A stretch of 13,389 nucleotides of DNA from Lachnospiraceae bacterium (GCA_900754855.1 CAAEEI010000205.1:1-13389), one strand, 5' to 3'; shown: positions 4,318 to 12,524, numbered from the stretch's first letter. The notes: generated by a model not told the origin, from the sequence alone. Made by a program: numbers and translations.

Positions 4318-5072
4318 GCGTACGAATATTTTTAGATGCTGGCCACGGCGGCAAGGACAGTGGCGCAACCTACGGAAAAAGACGAGAATCTGATGATGTG
4401 TTAAGGTTGACTAAAGCCATCGGCAAGAAGTTGGAAAGTACATATAGTAATGTCTGTGTAGGGTATTCCCGAAAATCGGATATTTACGAATCGCCATCCA
4501 AAAAGGCGGCCGATGCAAATGCTTTTGGCGCAACTTATTTTTTTAGTTTCCACCGTAACTCCTCCAATGGAAGGGCTAAGGGTTGGGAAGCCCTGTATAA
4601 ATCACAGGGCATATGGAAAAACGACGTGCGGTATGAGTTGGCCGCAAAAATGCGGCAAATTGGATTTACTATACGGGAGGACAAGCAGCGGGATAATCTG
4701 GCCGTACTTAATCAGACCAAAATGCCAGCTTTGTTGTTTGAGATAGGTTTTATTGATAACTCTACTGATAACAAAATTTTTGACCAAAAATTTGAGAAAA
4801 TTGTTGATGCTTTTGTTGACACTTTTGGAAGGAGGTGCGGATTGATGAAGATAAAAAAGGATAAAAAGAAAGGATGTTTCTCGAGAAACAAAAATGCGGA
4901 CAATATCTCAGAATTTTTACATAATAGAGGATACGGCGCCGGGGAACATAATTTGTCTCTTATTGCAGCGGAGAACGCTGTGACCAAAGAGGTCAAAGAT
5001 GCCCTGTTTGAATTAGCTAAAAAAGGCAATCTGAGAAAACCGGATGGGCTGAATTGCTGGGACGGAAAATAA
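4314..5072 (+). CDS. Endolysin, N-acetylmuramoyl-L-alanine amidase (Amidase_3)
   Basis: This encodes 252 residues; ATG 4314 follows a GGGG-type RBS near 4300 and overlaps the holin stop. Residues 1-170 form a zinc amidase of the Amidase_3 family, cutting the bond between N-acetylmuramic acid and L-alanine. Zinc ligands and catalytic residues are visible: H11 (DAGHGG), E25 (RRESDD), H80 (FSFHRNS) and E143 (LLFEIGFID). There is no signal peptide, as expected for a holin-dependent lysin. The C-terminal ~75 residues begin with a lysine-rich linker (MKIKKDKKKG) and continue as a helical domain I do not recognise, presumably for cell-wall binding or oligomerisation. An internal RBS and ATG precede this part. 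Confidence 0.9.
   Translation: MSVRIFLDAGHGGKDSGATYGKRRESDDVLRLTKAIGKKLESTYSNVCVGYSRKSDIYESPSKKAADANAFGATYFFSFHRNSSNGRAKGWEALYKSQGIWKNDVRYELAAKMRQIGFTIREDKQRDNLAVLNQTKMPALLFEIGFIDNSTDNKIFDQKFEKIVDAFVDTFGRRCGLMKIKKDKKKGCFSRNKNADNISEFLHNRGYGAGEHNLSLIAAENAVTKEVKDALFELAKKGNLRKPDGLNCWDGK
4829..4847 (+). promoter_or_regulatory. Internal in-frame RBS and start within the endolysin gene
   Basis: AAGGAGGT at 4829-4836 lies 8 nt before ATG 4845-4847, which is codon 178 of the endolysin frame. It is a better Shine-Dalgarno match than that of the full-length gene and sits exactly at the junction of catalytic and C-terminal parts. Confidence 0.65.
4845..5072 (+). CDS. Possible separate C-terminal endolysin subunit (internal start)
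   Basis: Initiation at the internal ATG would give a 75-aa product starting MKIKKDKKKGCFSR and sharing the endolysin stop. Some endolysins of Gram-positive phages are known to make a free cell-wall-binding subunit by internal in-frame initiation, and that subunit assembles with the full-length enzyme. The domain itself (SEFLHNRGYGAGEHN, then a helical segment) matches nothing I recognise. The alternative is that the RBS-like run merely encodes GRRCG by chance. Confidence 0.5.
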   Translation: MKIKKDKKKGCFSRNKNADNISEFLHNRGYGAGEHNLSLIAAENAVTKEVKDALFELAKKGNLRKPDGLNCWDGK

Positions 5073-5250
5073 TAACTTGCAATAATGGCTACATAGTGTA
5101 TTCGAGGGGCAAAAAAGGGGCAAATAAAAAGAATTATTGTCATCAATCGTGTTGCCTAAAGTGAAATATATGGCTTATTTAAGCCGTTTGTCAATCGGAG
5201 TATTATGTGGGGCACAAGGGGAAAAGTCTTGTTATCCGCATAAGAAAAGA
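5073..5250. other. Likely phage-host junction, non-coding
   Basis: The stretch from 5073 to 5506 contains no convincing gene. An 11-bp direct repeat (AGGGGCAAAAA at 5105-5115 and a close copy at 5116-5126) and a small dyad GGCTTA-TT-TAAGCC (5172-5185) occur here. The gene content changes from phage lysis to host surface and peptidase genes across this region, so an attachment site probably lies here. The other prophage end is not in the window, so no core can be defined. Confidence 0.35.
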
Positions 5251-5251
5251 G

Positions 5252-5286
5252 CTGAGAATCTTGGAAACAGGATTCTCAGTTTTTTT
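5252..5286 (+). terminator. Strong rho-independent terminator
   Basis: A perfect 9-bp stem CTGAGAATC/GATTCTCAG with a 10-nt loop is followed by seven T (5280-5286). It could end late phage transcription or belong to a host gene interrupted or abutted by the prophage. Confidence 0.85.
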
Positions 5287-5402
5287 AATGCATAAAACTA
5301 TTGTTTTAAAAAATAAAGAATGAAATAAAGAATAATTCTGACGGCGTCCTGATCATGGCATAATTCCGGTAAATAATAATAAACGGGAAGACGAAAGAAT
5401 GT

Positions 5403-5431
5403 TTGCTATTTTTTTATGATAATGATAAGAT
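5403..5431 (+). promoter_or_regulatory. Promoter of the host operon
   Basis: The -35-like TTGCTA (5403-5408) is separated by 17 bp from TAAGAT (5426-5431). The latter carries an extended -10 TG at 5423-5424. It lies about 75 bp upstream of the transglutaminase gene start. Confidence 0.5.
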
Positions 5432-5506
5432 GATAATACATCAAAAGGAGAAAAATGGAGAAAATTTTCGGAAGAAAAAATAGTGACAGAAGAGGGGGGA
5501 GCAGTG

Positions 5507-7246
5507 ATGAAAAAACGATTTTGGCTAAATGTGCTGGTGTTTGTCTTTTGCATTGCCAGTATCTTTTTTTCTTCGGCAGAGGCAGAAGCCGCTTCTGTGC
5601 CAGGGCAGAAAAAAGAATATACCCAGGCTCTTTCTGATGCCATAAGAAATGGGGTAGAAAATAAAAATATGGATTTATATGCCCGGATAGCAAAGACGGG
5701 CGCCGGAAAAAAAGCCATGAAGCAGGCGGTGATTCAGAATCGGGCAGCGTTGATGGCAGAAGGAATAGATTTTCTGGACAGCAACTGGTCACATTATTAT
5801 GCGGTGACGACGGTTGGCAAGCGTACGGTATTTAACAGTACGAAATCAGTAAGCCGAAGAACATACCAGAGGAGATATTATGAGATCATGCAGGGGCTGA
5901 ACGAAGTGCTGGCCTGCATAGAACCGGGGATGAATAATGCAGATAAAGCCATGGCTGTCTATTATTATCTGGCCAAGAATACTGAGTACAGGCAGTCGCA
6001 GGACTGCCATACGGGATATGATGTCCTGGTGAAGCATATGGGAGTCTGCGATGGTTTTGCCAACGCATATGCACTGGCGATGAACACGCTGGGGATCCCC
6101 TGTGCGGTAGTCAGCAGCTATACCAGAGATCATTCCTGGAATATTGTGCAGATTGACGGGCTGTGGTATCTGTGCGATCTGACCAACGGCATAGGGACAG
6201 GTAACCATGAGGGAATGGTTATGAGCTATTCCAGTTGTCTGGTCGGTGTGAATGGCTTTTTGGCCTCCCACCCTGGATATACCATGAGGGACATTTATGG
6301 GGAAGGTAATTCGGATGAATTAAATATCCGGTCTCTTCTACTGGCCAGGGCGGATTATATTCCCAATCGCTCAGACCTTCGAATGGGGATCGCGGGAAAA
6401 AGCTGCCTGTTTTTTGAAAACGGTTACTGGTATTGGATTTCAACCGGAAATATGCTGCGGCGTTCCCGACTGAACGGCAGCGATGCAACGACTGTTTTTA
6501 ATCCAAAAGACGACCAGTATATTGGCTGGGCAGAAGAGTATGACGGCCTGATTTATCTCTCGCTTAATGATGAAATATACCAGATGGATATGCAAGGGCA
6601 TCTTTTATCCAGAGTAAGAAAAGTATCGCCCGCAGAATATCACCATGCCGTATCCAGTTATTTCTGGCAGATTGCTTATGTGGGGCGTTTTCACAGAAAC
6701 AGTGACGGAACGCTGGGATATTATGTGACGGATCTGCACGGCGCCAGAAAGGGTATGGGAAGGATTCAGACGAGGACTTACGGAAGGCAGTACGACGTTC
6801 CGCAGATTATGTATGGAAAAGGAAATATTCATGCCGGATATGGGAAACAGCTTTATGTGGTCAATGCCAGACCGGAGGACGCACGTCAGACTGTCTGGGC
6901 AAGCGATGACCCCTCCGTGGCATCGGTGAGCAGCACAGGCTACGTCACAGCCAGGAAAAAAGGAACGACCATGATTTCCGCTGTGGTTGGAACAACAAGA
7001 ATAAGATACCGGGTGAAAGTAAACGGATACACCATCACCTATAAAAAAGCAGGGAAAAATTCCGCAGAAAATGTGGCGACAGCCAGCGGAAAACGAAAAA
7101 TTACACTAAAAAAACCAAAACGAAAAGGATATGTTTTCATCGGATGGTATCGAGATAAGGCCAGACGGCATAAAATAACATATATAAAAAAAGGAAACAC
7201 CAGAAATTATATCCTGTATGGAAAATGGAAAAAAGAAGTCCGATAG
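5507..7246 (+). CDS. Secreted transglutaminase-like surface protein with BIG_2 and InlB B-type repeats
   Basis: This encodes 579 residues. ATG 5507 is preferred over GTG 5483 because AGAGGGGGGA lies just upstream and the product then starts with a clean signal peptide (MKKRFWLNVLVFVFC, cleavage near AEAEAA). A transglutaminase-like domain (about 140-230) has the full triad: C181 (GVCDGFANAYA), H209 (RDHSWNIVQ) and D224 (YLCDLTNG). Residues ~290-440 contain repeated WYW/IYQ-type segments resembling a beta-propeller. Residues ~450-510 match a BIG_2 Ig-like domain (WASDDPSVASVSSTGYVTA). The C-terminus resembles an InlB B-type repeat (GYVFIGWYRD, YILYGKW). No sortase motif is visible. It probably acts at the cell surface on peptides or cell-wall protein; cross-linking versus peptidase activity cannot be told. 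Confidence 0.82.
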   Translation: MKKRFWLNVLVFVFCIASIFFSSAEAEAASVPGQKKEYTQALSDAIRNGVENKNMDLYARIAKTGAGKKAMKQAVIQNRAALMAEGIDFLDSNWSHYYAVTTVGKRTVFNSTKSVSRRTYQRRYYEIMQGLNEVLACIEPGMNNADKAMAVYYYLAKNTEYRQSQDCHTGYDVLVKHMGVCDGFANAYALAMNTLGIPCAVVSSYTRDHSWNIVQIDGLWYLCDLTNGIGTGNHEGMVMSYSSCLVGVNGFLASHPGYTMRDIYGEGNSDELNIRSLLLARADYIPNRSDLRMGIAGKSCLFFENGYWYWISTGNMLRRSRLNGSDATTVFNPKDDQYIGWAEEYDGLIYLSLNDEIYQMDMQGHLLSRVRKVSPAEYHHAVSSYFWQIAYVGRFHRNSDGTLGYYVTDLHGARKGMGRIQTRTYGRQYDVPQIMYGKGNIHAGYGKQLYVVNARPEDARQTVWASDDPSVASVSSTGYVTARKKGTTMISAVVGTTRIRYRVKVNGYTITYKKAGKNSAENVATASGKRKITLKKPKRKGYVFIGWYRDKARRHKITYIKKGNTRNYILYGKWKKEVR

Positions 7247-7261
7247 GAGAGGAGGGCGCTT

Positions 7262-8125
7262 ATGGCGAAATGCAGACGATGTGGTACGAATTTTGATTAT
7301 GAAAAACGGGAGGGAGTATGTCCAAAGTGCTGTTTTTATAATCGGCCTTCTTCTTCCCCTGTTCCCGATGACCAATGGATGAAAAACTATGATATAGAAG
7401 ACAACACCTATGAGCCTCCTCGATTGTCTGCCGAAGAAATATCCACAGGGCAAAAAAGAAAGACGAAGGGTAACCGGAACAGGCAGGATAAAAAGGTGCG
7501 GTCGGGAAAAGATAAAAAGATGCGGTCAGGAAAAAAGAATCTGTTTTGGATCCTGTTCCCCCTGTTGATGATCGTTCTGGTTTTTTCCCTTGTTTTTCTG
7601 GGTATGTACAGTGATAAAACAGAAAAAACAGAAGAAAAAGCAAAGAAGGATAATCTTCTGGAAGTGAAATCCCTGTCTCTGGAAGAAGCAGCCAAAGGGG
7701 TGCAGGCCGGAGACGTAACCTACCGGGTAGGAGAAGGCAAAGTGCTTTTTAAAGAAGGAGAATTATCCAGTATGCCTGCAGGAGAAAAGTGTATTGGCAT
7801 CTGGCTGGAAAATAATGAAAGTGTCATGAGCCATTATAGCGGTTTTAACTGGAAAAGACCGTATGTTTTTGACGGAGAAAACTACAGGAAACTGGTGAAT
7901 GTAGACATTACGGACGATTCCCTTCTCTTTGAAGAAAAACAGATAGAAAGGTTTCCGGAATATGTGGGCAGCGAGGGAGATATTTCCGCTTATGCTATCT
8001 ATTATGTGGATGCAGATGCCCAGTCGGTGAAATTGAGTCTGCCTTGCCAGAAAGTCAGAGAAAATAACAGAGACATCCGGGATTATACAGGAGTAATTGA
8101 GATCGATATTCCGCTGGATGAATAA
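7262..8125 (+). CDS. Zinc-ribbon membrane protein
   Basis: This 287-aa protein has its ATG at 7262, 15 bp after the previous stop, with GGAGAGGAGGG upstream. C4/C7 (CRRC) and C20/C23 (CPKC) form an N-terminal zinc ribbon. A lysine/arginine-rich cytoplasmic stretch (about 65-92) leads to one membrane segment (about 93-115, FWILFPLLMIVLVF). The remaining ~170 residues would be extracellular. The outer part (SLEEAAKGVQAGDVTYRVGEG to VIEIDIPLDE) matches no family I know. The zinc-ribbon-TM-extracellular layout is common in Clostridia membrane proteins of unknown function. It lies between a secreted transglutaminase-like protein and a second membrane-anchored protein, suggesting a joint cell-envelope task. 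Confidence 0.75.
   Translation: MAKCRRCGTNFDYEKREGVCPKCCFYNRPSSSPVPDDQWMKNYDIEDNTYEPPRLSAEEISTGQKRKTKGNRNRQDKKVRSGKDKKMRSGKKNLFWILFPLLMIVLVFSLVFLGMYSDKTEKTEEKAKKDNLLEVKSLSLEEAAKGVQAGDVTYRVGEGKVLFKEGELSSMPAGEKCIGIWLENNESVMSHYSGFNWKRPYVFDGENYRKLVNVDITDDSLLFEEKQIERFPEYVGSEGDISAYAIYYVDADAQSVKLSLPCQKVRENNRDIRDYTGVIEIDIPLDE
7487..7534 (+). repeat. 24-bp tandem duplication in zinc-ribbon gene
   Basis: Two 24-bp units (7487-7510 and 7511-7534) differ at two positions and encode DKKVRSGK and DKKMRSGK in the basic segment before the membrane helix. The length preserves the frame. Confidence 0.75.
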
Positions 8126-8151
8126 TAAACGGGAAATGGAGGGAAAATACG

Positions 8152-8679
8152 ATGAAAAAAGAAAAAAAGACTTCGACGCCGATACGGATCATTAATATCA
8201 TCATCCTTATTTTTATCTTTGTGAATGGGATCATTCCTGTGTTTTCCGGAATATTTTCCGCAGCAGTGGACTCTTTGTCCGATAAAGAAGAGGACATTTA
8301 TTCAGATATGCGGATCGTGGATGTGACCGGACAGGTATGGACGGATCCGGCTTTGCAGGCGGATTCACCGGGTTATAAGACCTATCGTTTTGATCTTGTG
8401 GTAGAAAATCAGGGAACCCAGGATGAACAGGTGCAGTATACCCCATTTTTTATTAACAGTACGGAAGGCGCCGTTCTGGTACAGGAAGAACCAGAGACAG
8501 CAGACAGCGTGCGGGATACGCGGATGTTTCCGCAGGGAAGAACCTGTATTTATACCCTGTATGCCCAGGTGCAGGACGGGGTGAAAAATGTAGAGATCGT
8601 TACCTATCGTACAAAAAACAGCGAAGGACATTATTTTTCCTACACACTTCCGGAGGCAGAAGAAGAAGAGAGTGTGTAG
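8152..8679 (+). CDS. Small membrane-anchored extracellular protein
   Basis: This encodes 175 residues; ATG 8152 follows GGAGGG near 8137. A positively charged start (MKKEKKTSTPIRI) and a hydrophobic segment (about 11-37) form a signal anchor. The remaining ~135 residues are outside and begin with acidic SDKEEDIYSD. The pattern YRFDLVVENQGTQDEQVQYTPFFINS and later IYTLYAQVQDGVKNVEIVTY suggests an Ig-like beta-sandwich of the DUF4352 kind, but I am not certain. Genes on both sides are 26 bp or less away in the same direction, so it is part of the operon. Function is unknown. Confidence 0.72.
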   Translation: MKKEKKTSTPIRIINIIILIFIFVNGIIPVFSGIFSAAVDSLSDKEEDIYSDMRIVDVTGQVWTDPALQADSPGYKTYRFDLVVENQGTQDEQVQYTPFFINSTEGAVLVQEEPETADSVRDTRMFPQGRTCIYTLYAQVQDGVKNVEIVTYRTKNSEGHYFSYTLPEAEEEESV

Positions 8680-8703
8680 AGGATGCGGGAAGGAAGGACA
8701 GCC

Positions 8704-10515
8704 ATGAAGGAGAAGAACAGCGTGCCGAAAAGAGCAGAGGGCGATAAAAAATATCAGTGGCATATAGAGGATCTTTATGCCACCGATGCTTTATGGGAAA
8801 AAGATTATCATGAATTGGAGAAGAGTATCGGAGAACTTGCCGCTTTTGAGGGAAAACTGACGGAAGGGGTCGATACTTTTCTTGCTTATATGGATAAAAA
8901 ACAGGAGACGATGAAACGCTTTGAAAAGGTGTACGTTTATGCCAACCAGAGGTATCATGAGGATACCGGGAATGCTTTTTATCAAAAACTCAGCGCCCGG
9001 GCACAGGCGATTTCGCTGAAAATAAGCAGCGCTACGGTCTTTGAGGAACCGGAACTGCTGGCAGCCGGACGGGAAACCGTGGAGAAATGGTTTGCCGACT
9101 GTGCGGAAATGAAGGTATACGGTCGGTTCTTTGACGAGCTGTTCCGGCAGCAGGAACATGTGTGTACAAAAGAAATCGAAGGAATTCTGGCACAGGTCAG
9201 CGATATGTCTGACGATATTTCCAATATTTTTTCCATGTTTAACAATGCGGATGTAAAATTTCCGGAAGTAGAGGGAAAGGACGGGGAGAAAATAGCGGTT
9301 TCCCATGGACGATATGGACTGCTTATGGAAAGCGCGGACAGAGAACTTCGAAAACAAACCTTTCAGTCCATGTATTCGCAGTATGATCGGTATAAAAATA
9401 CTCTGGCGGCGACGTACAGCGCCAACCTCAAGAACAGCGCTTTTTTTGCCCGGGTGCGAAACTATGAGTCTGATCTGGCCATGGCGCTGGATGGTGGAGA
9501 AATTCCGGTAACCGTCTACACCCAGCTGATTGCCACGGTACGGGAAAACCTGCCCTTACTGCATCGCTATGTCCGCCTGCGGAAGAAAGCCATGGGCCTT
9601 GACGAAATCCACATGTACGATCTCTATGCTCCCATGGTAGAACAGGCGGAGATGAAGGTTCCTTTTGAGGAAGCGAAGGAAATGGTGAAAAAAGGCCTGG
9701 CGCCTCTGGGAGAAGATTATCTGCAGATTCTTTCTGCCGGTATGGACGGCGGATGGATAGACGTCTATGAAAATGAAGGGAAGCGGAGCGGAGCCTATTC
9801 CTGGGGAGCCTATGGAACGCATCCTTATGTATTGATGAACTATCAGGACAACCTGAATAATGTATTTACGCTGGCCCATGAAATGGGACATTCCATGCAC
9901 TCCTGGTATTCTGATCAGCATCAGCCTTATCTGTATGCGGGATACCGGATTTTTGTAGCCGAGGTAGCCTCCACCTGTAATGAAGCTCTTTTGATGGAAT
10001 ATTTACTGCAGAATACCGAAAGCCGAAAAGAGAAAGCGTTTCTCATTAATTATTTTCTGGAACAGTTTAAAGGGACGCTTTATCGGCAGACCATGTTTGC
10101 AGAATTTGAAAAAATCACCCATGAGATGGTCAGCCGGGGAGAACCGCTGACGGCAGAAGTTCTGGGAGAAATTTATTACAGGCTGAATGAGGAATATTTT
10201 GGAGAGGAGATGGTGGTCGACCGGGAAATTTCACTGGAGTGGGCAAGGATCCCTCATTTTTACACACCATTTTATGTATATCAATATGCTACCGGATATT
10301 CAGCGGCCATTGCCATCAGCAGGAAAATTCTTAGTGGGGACCAGAATGTCGTGGATGGATACCGTAAATTTTTAAGCGGAGGAAGTTCTATGAATCCGAT
10401 TGATCTGCTGAAGCTTTGTGATGTGGATATGACGACCAGAACGCCGGTGGAATCTGCATTAAAAGTATTTGAAAAATTACTTGACCAGATGGAAGAATTA
10501 CTAGCTGATGCCTAG
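8704..10515 (+). CDS. pepF: Oligoendopeptidase F (M3B metallopeptidase)
   Basis: This encodes 603 residues. ATG 8704 is chosen over ATG 8683 because GGGAAGGAAGG (8688-8698) gives proper spacing only to the second. The length suits the PepF family (~600). The zinc site is HEMGH (H392, E393, H396) with third ligand E420 (in FVAEVASTCNEALL), 28 residues after the first His as in M3 peptidases. Other family features are YSWGAYGTHPYVLMNY before the active site and GYSAAIAISRKIL near the end. It is a cytoplasmic enzyme that cleaves short peptides of roughly 7-17 residues, serving peptide nutrition or turnover. Its place downstream of envelope genes suggests shared transcription rather than a shared pathway. 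Confidence 0.93.
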   Translation: MKEKNSVPKRAEGDKKYQWHIEDLYATDALWEKDYHELEKSIGELAAFEGKLTEGVDTFLAYMDKKQETMKRFEKVYVYANQRYHEDTGNAFYQKLSARAQAISLKISSATVFEEPELLAAGRETVEKWFADCAEMKVYGRFFDELFRQQEHVCTKEIEGILAQVSDMSDDISNIFSMFNNADVKFPEVEGKDGEKIAVSHGRYGLLMESADRELRKQTFQSMYSQYDRYKNTLAATYSANLKNSAFFARVRNYESDLAMALDGGEIPVTVYTQLIATVRENLPLLHRYVRLRKKAMGLDEIHMYDLYAPMVEQAEMKVPFEEAKEMVKKGLAPLGEDYLQILSAGMDGGWIDVYENEGKRSGAYSWGAYGTHPYVLMNYQDNLNNVFTLAHEMGHSMHSWYSDQHQPYLYAGYRIFVAEVASTCNEALLMEYLLQNTESRKEKAFLINYFLEQFKGTLYRQTMFAEFEKITHEMVSRGEPLTAEVLGEIYYRLNEEYFGEEMVVDREISLEWARIPHFYTPFYVYQYATGYSAAIAISRKILSGDQNVVDGYRKFLSGGSSMNPIDLLKLCDVDMTTRTPVESALKVFEKLLDQMEELLADA

Positions 10516-10525
10516 GGAGGAAAAA

Positions 10526-11179
10526 ATGTTTGAATTTAGTTTACTGAAAAGTCTCTTTTTTGAAATGGATAAATATAAAATGGAAGGGGTAACCCAGACA
10601 AAAAAAGGAAAGTCGACCTATCGCCGTCTGGAAGTGCATTATGATGCGGCGCCACAGATTTTTGCCATTACGGCTGAAGAGAGAATCCTGCCTTATCTTG
10701 ATCGTTATTACTTATATATTAATGATGAGAAAGTCCCGGCAGATTTAAAAGAAACGCCGGTGAAGCAGGTTATTTATGAATTTTATAAAGAAAAATTTCC
10801 GGCTTATCTGAAAGAAGGAATACCGGATAATATGGAAAACGTCAATATTCTGGATTGTTTTGAAGTATTTCATATGCCGGATTATCGTCCTAAACATGCT
10901 TTTCCGGGGCTGGTTACGCTGGAAGATCTCCGCAATGGAAACGTCCATGATGAAGATAAACCCAAGTATGCCTTTCCTGGTTTGGAACTGGTTTCCGGAA
11001 GGAAAGAAGGAAAACCGACAGCGGCAGATTTTGAAGGATATACGGCTTTTGACGGCGACCGGGAAGGAGCGCAAAATAAAATCAATGATTTAAAGAAACA
11101 GTTTGCGTCCCAGTTGGAAAGTTTTAATGTCGATGGTATCCTGGATGACATCATGAAGGAGGAACCTGAAAATGTATAA
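10526..11179 (+). CDS. Unknown protein paired with DUF815 ATPase
   Basis: This encodes 217 residues. ATG 10526 is used because GGGAGG (10515-10520) sits 5 nt upstream; the earlier in-frame ATG at 10508 overlaps the pepF end and has no RBS. It is soluble with no membrane segment. The N-terminal half (FEFSLLKSLFFEMDKYKMEG to RYYLYINDEKV) looks alpha/beta. The middle contains a near repeat, KHAFPGLV (residues 123-130) and KYAFPGLE (147-154). The C-terminal ~35 residues are predicted helical (NKINDLKKQFASQLESF). It overlaps the ATPase gene by 8 bp, so the two are probably translationally coupled and may interact. I recognise no family. Confidence 0.68.
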   Translation: MFEFSLLKSLFFEMDKYKMEGVTQTKKGKSTYRRLEVHYDAAPQIFAITAEERILPYLDRYYLYINDEKVPADLKETPVKQVIYEFYKEKFPAYLKEGIPDNMENVNILDCFEVFHMPDYRPKHAFPGLVTLEDLRNGNVHDEDKPKYAFPGLELVSGRKEGKPTAADFEGYTAFDGDREGAQNKINDLKKQFASQLESFNVDGILDDIMKEEPENV

Positions 11180-12470
11180 TGAAGTATCCAAGTTAATTTT
11201 ATACCGTAATCTGGGAGAAGACAGTATCCTGATGCGCATGGCGGATATTTTTAAGCGCTTTGAAAGCTGCCATTATCGCAGCGAAGAGCTGATTACAGAT
11301 ATTTACCGGGAAATAAAAAGAATACTGGATCTTTCGACTACATATGGTTTTGATAAAAATCTCTGGCACAACTATCTGACTTTCGTCCTGATTACCAATG
11401 AAAACTCTTTTAGTATGACCTGCGAAAAAGTGGGGGCCAATGAGGGCACAGTGAATCATTTTGCGAAGAATGATTTTCAGGTGTTTATGCAATTATTCTG
11501 CTATGATTTCCAACCTATTGAAGAAACGCTGGGCATCGACTGTTTTTCCACGATACTTCACTACAAAGCCATTGTGAAGCAAGAGAGGATGTACAATAAA
11601 AATGTCAGCGAAAAAGTCAGAGCCTTATCGGATACTTTGGCGGCAGCGGAAGATGTGGATGCGTTTTTTGCAGCAGTAACCGGGTTTTATAAAGAATACG
11701 GCGTGGGGATGTTTGGTCTTAATAAGGCCTTTCGCATTAATGATGAGCAGGGCGCACCGGAGTTTGTGCCAATCAATAATCTCGATAAGGTTTTACTGGA
11801 TGATCTGACCGGCTATGAAATACAAAAACAGAAGCTTATTGACAATACGGAAGCTTTTGTTCAGGGAAAGGCGGCCAATAACTGTCTGCTTTTTGGTGAC
11901 GCAGGAACGGGAAAGTCAACCAGCATTAAAGCGATTCTCAATGAATATTATGATCAGGGACTTCGTATGATTGAGATTTATAAACATCAGTTCAAATATT
12001 TATCTCGGATCATCAGCCATGTAAAAAACAGAAATTATCGTTTTATTATTTATATGGACGATCTTTCTTTCGAAGAATTTGAGATTGAATATAAATATCT
12101 GAAAGCAGTCATTGAAGGAGGAATGGAAACGAGACCGGATAACGTATTGATTTATGCTACGTCCAACCGCCGGCACCTGATTCGTGAAACCTGGAATGAC
12201 CGTTCCGATATGGATGAGGAATTACATCGCTCGGATACCATGCAGGAAAAACTATCGCTAGTTTATCGTTTTGGTATTACCATTAATTTCTCGAAACCTT
12301 CACAGAAAGAGTACTTTGACATTGTACGGAATCTGGCAAAAAAATATCCACAGATTACTCTGTCCGATGAAGAACTTTGTGCGCAGGCCAATAAATGGGA
12401 ACTGTCCCATGGAGGAATATCCGGGCGGACAGCACAGCAGTTCATTAATTATCTTGCGGGGAAAATGTAA
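11172..12470 (+). CDS. DUF815-family AAA+ ATPase
   Basis: This 432-aa protein has its ATG at 11172 after AAGGAGG at 11157-11163. Residues 1-200 are a helical N-terminal region. The AAA core has Walker A GDAGTGKST (242-250, K248) and a Walker B-like FIIYMDDLSFEEFE (acidic D296, D297). A sensor-1-like YATSNRRHLI and a C-terminal helical lid follow (GGISGRTAQQFINYL). MDDLSFE, YATSNRRHL and the overall layout are hallmarks of DUF815 (PF05673) proteins, which are widespread in bacteria with no firmly established role. Coupled translation with the preceding 217-aa gene suggests a functional pair. No clear GC-rich terminator follows; a weak A/T hairpin at 12525-12541 is the only candidate. Confidence 0.88.
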   Translation: MYNEVSKLILYRNLGEDSILMRMADIFKRFESCHYRSEELITDIYREIKRILDLSTTYGFDKNLWHNYLTFVLITNENSFSMTCEKVGANEGTVNHFAKNDFQVFMQLFCYDFQPIEETLGIDCFSTILHYKAIVKQERMYNKNVSEKVRALSDTLAAAEDVDAFFAAVTGFYKEYGVGMFGLNKAFRINDEQGAPEFVPINNLDKVLLDDLTGYEIQKQKLIDNTEAFVQGKAANNCLLFGDAGTGKSTSIKAILNEYYDQGLRMIEIYKHQFKYLSRIISHVKNRNYRFIIYMDDLSFEEFEIEYKYLKAVIEGGMETRPDNVLIYATSNRRHLIRETWNDRSDMDEELHRSDTMQEKLSLVYRFGITINFSKPSQKEYFDIVRNLAKKYPQITLSDEELCAQANKWELSHGGISGRTAQQFINYLAGKM

Positions 12471-12498
12471 AAAGTCTTTGGAAGGTAAAAATTAAAAT

Positions 12499-12517
12499 AT
12501 GTACCAAATTTGTACAT
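12499..12517. promoter_or_regulatory. Inverted repeat ATGTAC-N7-GTACAT
   Basis: Perfect 6-bp arms are separated by CAAATTT, 29 bp after the ATPase stop. The size and symmetry suit a dimeric regulator site. It is about 60 bp upstream of the next promoter's -10 box. Its role is unproven. Confidence 0.4.
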
Positions 12518-12524
12518 TCAGGTA

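Noticed and set aside
5172..5185. Short dyad GGCTTA-TT-TAAGCC as terminator
   Set aside because: The loop is too short and no T-tract follows.
5455..5637. 60-aa plus-strand frame with a decent AAGGAG RBS just before the transglutaminase gene
   Set aside because: It overlaps the signal-peptide coding region in another frame, and its sequence is Cys/Arg-rich with no domain; a leader peptide role is possible but unsupported.
5375..8135. 15-bp identical segment AATAATAAACGGGAA at 5375-5389 and 8121-8135
   Set aside because: Both are AT-rich intergenic, unrelated in their flanks and lacking symmetry; probably chance, and not an obvious att pair because host operon genes lie between.
8791..9357. 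Long minus-strand frame opposite pepF
   Set aside because: It lies wholly within a clear PepF coding region, has no RBS and has translated composition typical of an antisense shadow.
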